This document shows, one piece after another, positions 1-5,149 of a DNA stretch of 12,175 bases. The stretch is from contig JAKABK010000021.1 in assembly GCA_021796905.1 (NCBI GenBank), positions 1 to 12,175 on the forward strand, read 5' to 3'. Origin of the DNA: Actinomycetes bacterium (GTDB taxonomy: Bacteria > Actinomycetota > Acidimicrobiia > Acidimicrobiales > Palsa-688). Both the position numbers and the translations under genes were made by a program. Within the stretch, counting starts at the first letter, position 1. Every line of letters begins with the position of its first letter. Under the pieces are notes generated by a model. It was not told the origin of the DNA. It saw nothing but the letters and a program-made list of their open reading frames with translations, and made no database searches.

Positions 1-223
1 CCTCCTCGACCCGGGCGCCGGCCGGGCCCACCCGTAACCACCCGATCAACCGCTCGACCGCCGTCGCCGGCCCCTGGAGCTCCGCCTCGACGCTGCCGTC
101 CTCCCGGTTGCGCACCCAGCCGGCCACCCCGAGCCGGTGGGCCTCGCCGGCGCACGCCGCCCGGAACCCGACCCCTTGGACCGCCCCGCGCACCACCACT
201 CTGCGACCGACCGGATCGCTCAC
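1..223 (-). CDS. acyP: Acylphosphatase, 3'-truncated by window edge
   Basis: Acylphosphatases hydrolyse the carboxyl-phosphate bond of small acyl phosphates in the cytoplasm. The reverse strand from the GTG at 223 reads VSDPVGRRVVVRG, followed by the family signature AVQGVGFR (residues 14-21, catalytic Arg21) and GWVRNREDGSVE (residues 35-46, catalytic Asn39), then the AELQG strand. About 74 codons are present of the usual 90-95, so the last ~20 residues lie outside the window. No Shine-Dalgarno sequence precedes the GTG. A TATCCT box lies 7 nt upstream, which suggests a leaderless transcript. The gene runs in the same direction as the ThDP enzyme upstream, from which it is separated by 111 nt of repeat-rich DNA. 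The family assignment is secure because both catalytic residues and their spacing are visible. Confidence 0.9.
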   Translation of the reverse strand, partial: MSDPVGRRVVVRGAVQGVGFRAACAGEAHRLGVAGWVRNREDGSVEAELQGPATAVERLIGWLRVGPAGARVEE

Positions 224-230
224 CGGCGGG

Positions 231-236
231 AGGATA
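231..236 (-). promoter_or_regulatory. Putative -10 box of acylphosphatase gene (leaderless)
   Basis: The minus strand reads TATCCT, then seven bases (CCCGCCG), then the GTG start of the acylphosphatase. A TANNNT box 6-8 nt before a start codon with no Shine-Dalgarno sequence is the usual signature of leaderless transcription in actinobacteria. No convincing -35 element was seen in the repeat-rich DNA upstream. Confidence 0.45.
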
Positions 237-266
237 CCCCGGCTCCCGGCCCGGCCCGGTCGGCGG

Positions 267-307
267 GCGGGATCCCTCGGGCGGATCCCTCGGGCGGGGT
301 CCCTCGG
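267..307. repeat. Three tandem 13-14 bp repeats
   Basis: Three head-to-tail units, gcgggatccctcgg (267-280), gcggatccctcgg (281-293) and gcggggtccctcgg (294-307), fill the gap between the ThDP-enzyme stop codon and the acylphosphatase start. The units differ by one or two bases or a single-base length change, so they look like a slippage-prone minisatellite. No function is visible. They lie upstream of the acylphosphatase promoter and downstream of the ThDP gene on the minus strand. Confidence 0.8.
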
Positions 308-334
308 GCGGGTCGGGCCCGCCGGCGGGGACGG

Positions 335-1963
335 TCACGGTGTGGGGCGGGCGGCGACCAGGCGGGTGCGCAGCACCACCACGGCCGGGCCGGGGACCCC
401 TAGGGCCCAGCCCAGGTCGTCGGCGAGACCGTCGGGCGTGGCGGCCCGGACCGGCAACCCGGACGCCCCGGCCACGGCGACGAGGTCGGGTCCGGCCAGG
501 TCGACGGCGTGGGTGGCGCCGAAGGCATCCGATTGGTACTCCCGGAGGATCCCGTAGCCGCCGTCGTCGACGACCAGCAGGGCGACGTCGATCCCCTGCT
601 GGCCGGCGGTGGCCAGCTCGGCCAGGCCGTAGGAGAGCCCACCGTCACCGACGACGGCCAGCACCTTGGCGCCCGGCAGCGCCAGCGACGCCCCGAGGGC
701 CGCCGGCCAGGCGTAGCCGAGCGTCCCGGAGCCGAGCGGGTACAAGAACCGCCGCGGGGCGGTCGGCCGCTGGTGGGCAGCCGCCCAGTACCCGAGGATC
801 GTCATGTCGTAGGACTCGACTGCGCCGGGCGGCAGCACCCCGGCGATGGCGCCGAGCAGCCCCCGCTCCAGCTCGCGGCCCTGGGAGGCGAGGCCGGCAT
901 CGATCTGCCGGCGGACCCCGGTCGCTGCCGCCACTCCCCAGCCTTCTGGGGCGGAGCCCCCCGGGACCCGCTCGAGCAGGGCGGCGAGCACAGCGCGGGC
1001 GTCACCGACGAGTGGGAGCGCCGGGTAGGTGGTCCCGATGCGGCCGGCGTCGCAGTCGAGATGGACCAGGGTGCCCGGGATGCGCAGGGTGTGCTGGCGG
1101 GTCGTCTCGGCGCCGAGCTCGGTCCCGACCGCCAACAGCACGTCGGCGCCGCCCACGAGACGCTCGAAGGCGCCCTCGTCGCACCCCGAGCCGGCGTACA
1201 GCCGGTGACCAGAGGGCATCGCCCCCCGCCCCATGTAGGTCGTGAGGACCGGGGCCCCGAGCCGCTCGGCCAGGCCGATCAGCTCACCCCAGGCGCCGGA
1301 GCGGATGACCCCGCCCCCCGCCCACAGGACCGGGCGCTCGGAGCGGGCGAGAAGACCGGCGACGGCGTCGAGCTCGGGCGCCGACGGCAGGGGTAGCGCC
1401 GCCGGCGACCCGTCGAGGTGGTCGGGGACGACCAGGCCGGTCTCCCCGGTCAGGATGTCGACGGGGATCTCGACGGCGACCGGGCCCGCTGGAGGCGTGG
1501 CGGCCCGCCGCCACGCCTCGGCGAGGGTACCGGGCACCGCCTCGACCGAGAGGGCCCGAGCGGTCCACTTCACGAGCGGGGCGAAGCTGGCGCGCTGGTC
1601 GGCCAGCTCGTGGAGCCAACCGCCGCGACGTCCCAGCTCGCGCGACGGGATCTGGGAGATGACGGCGACGACGGGGACATGGGAGCTGGCCGCCTCCATG
1701 ATCCCAGCGAGCGAGTTGAGCGCACCCGGACCGGTCGAGAGCAGGACGGGGACCGGGCGCCCGGTCACCCGGGACCACCCGTCGGCGGCGAAGGTGGCCG
1801 ACAGCTCGGTTCGCAGCCCGACGCCGCGCAGGCCGGTGCGCCGCAGCCCCTCCCACATGGCGAGGGCATGCACCCCGGGCAACCCGAAGACGACCTCGGC
1901 TCCCAGCGCCGTCAGTGACCGGGCGACGATCTCGCCACCCGACCTCCCGGCGCCTACGCTCAC
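335..1963 (-). CDS. Thiamine-diphosphate-dependent enzyme, acetolactate synthase large-subunit-like
   Basis: This is a 542-aa cytoplasmic enzyme of the acetolactate synthase/benzoylformate decarboxylase superfamily, which cleaves or ligates 2-oxo acids using ThDP and Mg2+. The N-terminal pyrimidine-binding domain (about 8-175) has GLPGVH and the catalytic-type glutamate Glu53 in LRTELSATFAADGWSR. It also has STGPGALNSL followed by the conserved proline-rich strand SSHVPVVAVISQIPS. A central domain spans roughly 190-330. The C-terminal diphosphate-binding domain has GDGG at 439-442, and the usual Asn-Asn is replaced by Asp-Asp in VVDDGGYG. The GTG at 1963 is the supported start, because a nearby ATG at 1977 is out of frame and stops at once. 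No small regulatory subunit (ilvN) is adjacent, so a role in branched-chain amino-acid synthesis is not supported. Its divergence from a TetR gene and proximity to dehydrogenases suggest a catabolic 2-oxo-acid enzyme. The substrate is unknown. Confidence 0.88.
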   Translation of the reverse strand: MSVGAGRSGGEIVARSLTALGAEVVFGLPGVHALAMWEGLRRTGLRGVGLRTELSATFAADGWSRVTGRPVPVLLSTGPGALNSLAGIMEAASSHVPVVAVISQIPSRELGRRGGWLHELADQRASFAPLVKWTARALSVEAVPGTLAEAWRRAATPPAGPVAVEIPVDILTGETGLVVPDHLDGSPAALPLPSAPELDAVAGLLARSERPVLWAGGGVIRSGAWGELIGLAERLGAPVLTTYMGRGAMPSGHRLYAGSGCDEGAFERLVGGADVLLAVGTELGAETTRQHTLRIPGTLVHLDCDAGRIGTTYPALPLVGDARAVLAALLERVPGGSAPEGWGVAAATGVRRQIDAGLASQGRELERGLLGAIAGVLPPGAVESYDMTILGYWAAAHQRPTAPRRFLYPLGSGTLGYAWPAALGASLALPGAKVLAVVGDGGLSYGLAELATAGQQGIDVALLVVDDGGYGILREYQSDAFGATHAVDLAGPDLVAVAGASGLPVRAATPDGLADDLGWALGVPGPAVVVLRTRLVAARPTP

Positions 1964-1985
1964 GACCCCTGCCCCATGGCGTACC

Positions 1986-2017
1986 CCTCGTTGCTGACTT
2001 ACCAGTCAGCAACGAGG
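1986..2017. promoter_or_regulatory. 32-bp dyad, probable TetR operator in divergent promoter
   Basis: A perfect inverted repeat has 14-bp arms, cctcgttgctgact (1986-1999) and agtcagcaacgagg (2004-2017), around the centre tacc. It lies between the divergent ThDP-enzyme start (1963) and tetR start (2031). It ends one base before the putative tetR -10 box and covers the -35 position. A regulator bound here would be expected to block tetR and probably the ThDP gene. Autoregulation by the adjacent TetR protein is the standard arrangement for the family and is inferred here. Confidence 0.85.
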
Positions 2018-2018
2018 T

Positions 2019-2024
2019 TAGCAT
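2019..2024 (+). promoter_or_regulatory. Putative -10 box of tetR (leaderless)
   Basis: TAGCAT is followed by six bases (cggaca) and then the GTG start of the TetR gene, so transcription would begin at or next to the start codon. No Shine-Dalgarno sequence lies at a useful distance. A weak -35 candidate, ctgact at 1994-1999, lies within the operator with a long 19-bp spacer. The box directly follows the operator dyad. Confidence 0.5.
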
Positions 2025-2030
2025 CGGACA

Positions 2031-2627
2031 GTGCCCCGCAAGAGCCAGGAAGTCCGCCGCGAGGAGATCCTCGACGAGACCGCCCGCCAGCTCCAGGAGC
2101 GAGGTCTCGCCGGCATCCGGGCCCTCGACGTCGCTTCCGCCCTGGGAGTCAGCACGGGGCTGATCTTCTACCACTTCGACACCATGGAGCGGCTCCTCGC
2201 CTCCACCTTCGATCACGCCGCCCAACGGGACCTCGAGCAGCTCCAGGCGGTCCTCGACCGGCCCGGCAGCCCCATCGAGCGGCTCTGGGCGGTCCTCGAC
2301 CTGTACGCGCCGTCCGGCTCGGCCGCCGGGTGGACGCTCTGGATCGACAGCTGGTCGGCCGCCCTGCGCGACGAACAGCTCCGGGCGGTCGTGCGCCGCC
2401 TCGACCGTCGCTGGAAACGGGCGATCGCCGCCCTCGTCGAGCAGGCGTCGGCCAGCGGGGCGATCGGTGCCGGAGTCGACCCGGACGGCGCAGCCACCCG
2501 CATCACCGCGCTGCTCGACGGGTTGGCCGTCCAGCGCCTGGTCCGGGCCGACGCGCTCGGCCCGGCGCAGCTGCGGGCATGGGTGCGGACCTTCGCTTGC
2601 GCCGAGCTCGGCCTACCACCTGACTAG
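2031..2627 (+). CDS. TetR/AcrR family transcriptional regulator
   Basis: This is a 198-aa one-component repressor. The N-terminal DNA-binding domain (about 5-55) begins RKSQEVRREEILDETARQL. Its helix-turn-helix is at 31-49 (ALDVASALGVSTGLIFYHF), which matches the classic TetR signature ending in Y-H-F. The C-terminal ligand domain resembles the BetI-type fold, with a Trp-rich helix WTLWIDSWSAALRDEQL and a later LLDGLAVQRLV helix. The GTG at 2031 is chosen because it gives a family-typical N-terminus and lies 6 nt after a -10 box. The gene is divergent from the ThDP enzyme and 33 nt upstream of the acyl-CoA dehydrogenase. It probably controls both, using the dyad at 1986-2017 and perhaps the palindrome at 2627-2642. 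The inducing ligand, perhaps an acyl-CoA or 2-oxo acid, cannot be read from the sequence. Confidence 0.92.
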   Translation: MPRKSQEVRREEILDETARQLQERGLAGIRALDVASALGVSTGLIFYHFDTMERLLASTFDHAAQRDLEQLQAVLDRPGSPIERLWAVLDLYAPSGSAAGWTLWIDSWSAALRDEQLRAVVRRLDRRWKRAIAALVEQASASGAIGAGVDPDGAATRITALLDGLAVQRLVRADALGPAQLRAWVRTFACAELGLPPD

Positions 2628-2642
2628 ACTGATCGATCAGTC
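2627..2642. promoter_or_regulatory. 16-bp perfect palindrome between tetR and acyl-CoA dehydrogenase
   Basis: The sequence gactgatcgatcagtc is perfectly self-complementary. Its first base is the last base of the tetR TAG stop codon, and it ends 18 nt before the acyl-CoA dehydrogenase TTG start and 7 nt before that gene's Shine-Dalgarno sequence. The position and the GACT/AGTC ends suggest an operator for a TetR-type protein acting on a promoter internal to the tetR-dehydrogenase unit. It differs in spacing from the upstream dyad, so the same regulator may not bind both. It lacks a T-tract, so it is not a convincing terminator. Confidence 0.6.
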
Positions 2643-2649
2643 AGTAATA

Positions 2650-2655
2650 AGGAGG
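2650..2655 (+). promoter_or_regulatory. Strong Shine-Dalgarno fixing a TTG start
   Basis: AGGAGG, preceded by an A-rich stretch, lies five bases before the TTG at 2661. This is one of the best ribosome-binding sites in the window and supports the rare TTG as the true start of the acyl-CoA dehydrogenase. Confidence 0.85.
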
Positions 2656-2660
2656 GGTCG

Positions 2661-3821
2661 TTGTCCGCGCTGCCCACCGACGTCTACCCGTTCACCGACG
2701 AGCAGGCGTCGATCGTCGAGCTGTGCCGGGACTTCGCCCGCCGCGAGATCCGGCCACGGGCGCGCGACGTCGACGAGGCCGACACCGAGACCCCCTGGGA
2801 CATCTGGTACCGGGCGGCAGGGGTCGGGATCACCGCTTGCATGCTCCCCGAGCGCTACGGAGGGGGTGGGTGCAGCGACGTGTTCACTCAGTGCCTGGTG
2901 CAAGAGGAGCTCTGCTACGGAGACCTCGGCATCGGCAACCTGCTCTGCTCCGGCGGGTTCTTCGCGGATCCCGTCCTCGAGCTCGGCACCGTCGAGCAGA
3001 AGCAGCGCTGGCTGACCCCGCTGTGCGGTCCCCGCCCCCCGATGACCGCGTTGGCCACGACCGAGCCGGACGCCGGCTCCGATGCCGCCGCCATCCGCAC
3101 CACCGCCACCCGTGACGGCGACGGCTACCTGCTCAACGGATCGAAGGCGTGGATCTCCAACGCCGGGGAGGCCGAGCTGTACGTGGTGTTCGCCAAGACC
3201 GATCCCGACGCCCGGAGCCGGGGGGTGACCGCCTTCCTGCTCGACAAGGGCACCCCCGGCCTCTCCTTCGGCCAGCCGATGCGCAAGATGGGCCAGCGGG
3301 CGATCGTCTGCCGGGAGATGTTCTTCGACGACGTGTTCGTCCCCGCCGACCAGCGTCTCGGGGACGAGGGCAAGGGCTTCGTCGGCCTGATGCGGACCTT
3401 CGACATCTCGAGGGTGGTCCTCGGCGCCGCCGCCGTGGGGATCTCCCGCGCCGCGCTCGACTACGCGGTCGACTACGCCACCCGACGCCAGACCTTCGGG
3501 GCGCCGATCCTGTCGCACCAGGCGGTCGCCTTCCGCCTGGCGGACATGGCGACGCGGGTGGAGACCGCCCGACTGCTCGTCTGGCGGGCCGCCCGCAGTC
3601 TCGACGCCGGCGGGCGGGCCACCTCGCTCGCGGCCATGGCGAAGCTGACGGCGTCGGAGACCGCCGTGTTCTGCACCTGGGCCGCGCTCCAGACCCTCGG
3701 CGGGTGGGGGTACTCGCGCGAGCACCCCGTCGAGCAGTGGTTGCGGGACGCCAAGCTCGAGGAGATCGAGGAAGGGACGTCCGACATCATGCGACTGGTC
3801 ATCGCCCGGGGCCTAGCGTGA
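2661..3821 (+). CDS. Acyl-CoA dehydrogenase
   Basis: This is a 386-aa cytoplasmic FAD flavoenzyme that oxidises acyl-CoA to the 2,3-enoyl-CoA and passes electrons to ETF. The three family domains are in order. The helical N-terminus runs from PFTDEQASIVELCRDFARRE. The middle beta domain has signature 1, TTEPDAGSD. The C-terminal helical domain has RQTFGAPILSHQAV and signature 2, QTLGGWGYSREHPVEQWLRD. The catalytic-base position falls in IEEGTSDI near the C-terminus, where Glu371 matches the glutamate of the common I-Y/G-E-G-T motif. The residue before it is also Glu, which is unusual. The length is typical. TTG is the start because of the strong Shine-Dalgarno sequence. The stop overlaps the next gene's start by 4 nt, which implies translational coupling. 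The acyl chain specificity (short or branched chain) is not determinable from motifs alone. Confidence 0.95.
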   Translation: MSALPTDVYPFTDEQASIVELCRDFARREIRPRARDVDEADTETPWDIWYRAAGVGITACMLPERYGGGGCSDVFTQCLVQEELCYGDLGIGNLLCSGGFFADPVLELGTVEQKQRWLTPLCGPRPPMTALATTEPDAGSDAAAIRTTATRDGDGYLLNGSKAWISNAGEAELYVVFAKTDPDARSRGVTAFLLDKGTPGLSFGQPMRKMGQRAIVCREMFFDDVFVPADQRLGDEGKGFVGLMRTFDISRVVLGAAAVGISRAALDYAVDYATRRQTFGAPILSHQAVAFRLADMATRVETARLLVWRAARSLDAGGRATSLAAMAKLTASETAVFCTWAALQTLGGWGYSREHPVEQWLRDAKLEEIEEGTSDIMRLVIARGLA

Positions 3822-5020
3822 GCGCCCGCCGGGGCAGCTACCTGAGCGTCACCTGGACCGACGAGGTCACCGGGTCCGAGGGTTACCTGGTGGTGGACCG
3901 CTTGGTCCGTGGCCTCGCGAGCGGCGGGCTGCGCATGCGCGCCGGCTGCTGCCTGGAGGAGGTGCGCGCCCTGGCCGAGGCCATGACCCGCAAGGAGGCC
4001 CTCAACTACACCCCGGGGGCTCGCTACATCCCTCTCGGCGGAGCCAAGGGCGGCATCGACTGCGACCCGATGAGCGACGACGCCCAGGGAGTGCTCACCC
4101 GCTACGTGCTCGCCATGGGACCGTACCTGGAGCGGGTCTGGGCGACCGGCGAGGACCTGGGGTTGACCCAGGCGATGATCGACCGGGCCGTCACCGACGC
4201 CGGGCTGGACAGCTCCATCCAAGCGATCTACCCCTACCTCGACGACCCCGAGCGGGCCAGGGAGCGTCTCGCGGCCGGGTTCGCGGTGAGCGTCGACGGC
4301 ATCGGGCTGGACACCCTGGTCGGGGGCTACGGGGTTGCGTCGGCAGCTCTGGTCGCCTTGGACCGCCTCGCCCGTCCCCGCTCCGGGACCCGGGCCTTCG
4401 TCCAGGGCTTCGGCTCGATGGGTGGCGCCACCGCCCGCTACCTGGCCGACGCCGGGGTGACCGTGGTCGGCGTGTCCGACGTCGACGGGGTGATCGCCAA
4501 CCCCGACGGGTTGGACGTCGAGCGACTGCTCTCCCACCGCGGCCACCTCGGCGGCATCGACCGGTCGGCTCTCGACACCACCGACACCCAGCTCCCCCGC
4601 GACGCGTGGCTGGACGTCGACGCCGAACTGCTGGTGCCGGCAGCGGTCTCCTTCGCGCTCGACGCCGGCGACGCCGAGCGGGTACGCGCCGGGCTCGTCG
4701 TAGAAGCCGCCAACCTCCCGGTCACCCCGCCAGCGGAAGCCTCCCTCAGCGCACGGGGGGTGACCATCGTCCCCGACGTCGTCGCCAACTCGGCCACCAA
4801 CTCGTGGTGGTGGTGGACGCTCTTCGGTGACATCGGGCCGACCGCAGACGAGGCGTTCGCCAGGATCGACACGGCGATGAGCGACCTGGTCGGCCGATTG
4901 TTCGACCGTTCGGCCGATGACGGCACCACCCTGCGGGCAGCGGCGCATGCCATCGCAGAGGAGAAACACGCCGACCTGGTCGGGCGCTGGGGCCGCCAGC
5001 GGCCCGCTGGTCGCCGCTGA
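3818..5020 (+). CDS. Glu/Leu/Phe/Val dehydrogenase family amino-acid dehydrogenase
   Basis: This is a 400-aa NAD(P)-dependent amino-acid dehydrogenase that would interconvert an L-amino acid and its 2-oxo acid plus ammonia. The dimerisation/substrate domain has GGLRMR (36-41), Lys59 in TRKEALN and the active-site signature IPLGGAKGGIDCDP with catalytic Lys77. Asp113 in GEDLG fits the catalytic aspartate. The Rossmann domain begins at FVQGFGSMGG (GxGxxG at 197-202), followed by VSDVDG. The GTG at 3818 overlaps the previous stop as GTGA. It has no Shine-Dalgarno sequence of its own, so coupled translation is likely. The frame stays open far upstream inside the dehydrogenase gene, but only the GTG start gives a family-like N-terminus. 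Where relatives usually have N-A/S-G-G-V, this protein has NSATNSWWWWTLFGDIGP, so its substrate may differ from glutamate. Leucine, valine or phenylalanine type activity is possible. Confidence 0.92.
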   Translation: MSARRGSYLSVTWTDEVTGSEGYLVVDRLVRGLASGGLRMRAGCCLEEVRALAEAMTRKEALNYTPGARYIPLGGAKGGIDCDPMSDDAQGVLTRYVLAMGPYLERVWATGEDLGLTQAMIDRAVTDAGLDSSIQAIYPYLDDPERARERLAAGFAVSVDGIGLDTLVGGYGVASAALVALDRLARPRSGTRAFVQGFGSMGGATARYLADAGVTVVGVSDVDGVIANPDGLDVERLLSHRGHLGGIDRSALDTTDTQLPRDAWLDVDAELLVPAAVSFALDAGDAERVRAGLVVEAANLPVTPPAEASLSARGVTIVPDVVANSATNSWWWWTLFGDIGPTADEAFARIDTAMSDLVGRLFDRSADDGTTLRAAAHAIAEEKHADLVGRWGRQRPAGRR

Positions 5021-5040
5021 GGAGCGCAGCTACAGCGGCG
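5012..5040 (+). terminator. Hairpin straddling the amino-acid dehydrogenase stop codon
   Basis: An inverted repeat has 8-bp arms, cgccgctg (5012-5019) and cagcggcg (5033-5040), with a 13-nt loop. It encloses the TGA stop. There is no U-tract, so if it terminates transcription it would be of the T-less actinobacterial kind. A smaller hairpin, ccagcg-gcc-cgctgg (4996-5010), lies just before it. It is the only terminator-like structure at the end of the tetR-dehydrogenase unit. Confidence 0.4.
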
Positions 5041-5066
5041 GGATCGTGCTGGACCCGGCGGGAGGC

Positions 5067-5108
5067 GGGCCACCGCCGACCCACCCCGGGCCACCCCCGA
5101 CCCACCCC
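5067..5108. repeat. Two tandem 21-bp repeats
   Basis: Two adjacent 21-bp copies (5067-5087 and 5088-5108), each beginning gggccacc and ending gacccacccc, differ at a single base. They lie in the 129-nt gap between the amino-acid dehydrogenase and the membrane esterase. No promoter could be recognised around them. Confidence 0.8.
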
Positions 5109-5149
5109 GGGGCGCCGTCGGCGCCGCCTCGACGGGAGAGGCCGGGCGC

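Noticed and set aside
318..329. 12-bp perfect palindrome cccgccggcggg after the ThDP-enzyme stop as a terminator
   Set aside because: It has no loop and no T-tract, and such GC-only palindromes are expected by chance at this base composition.
335..1963. Naming the ThDP enzyme ilvB
   Set aside because: There is no ilvN or ilvC neighbour, the cofactor motif is DD rather than NN, and the context is catabolic.
1975..1977. ATG at 1977 on the minus strand as the start of the ThDP enzyme
   Set aside because: It is out of frame with the enzyme and reaches TGA after five codons.
2637..3725. Minus-strand open frame of about 362 codons opposite the acyl-CoA dehydrogenase
   Set aside because: It is a shadow of the real gene: low-complexity Gly/Pro/Val/His-rich translation, no family motif, no ribosome-binding site.
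3149..3817. In-frame upstream extension of the amino-acid dehydrogenase to about 623 codons
   Set aside because: The extension overlaps the acyl-CoA dehydrogenase in another frame, is Arg/Gly-rich without motifs, and the GTG at 3818 gives a family-length protein with a coupled start.
3473..4969. Long minus-strand open frame (about 498 codons) opposite the amino-acid dehydrogenase
   Set aside because: It has no recognisable motifs and a Gly/Val/Pro/His composition typical of the antisense of GC-rich genes. The plus strand carries an unmistakable enzyme.
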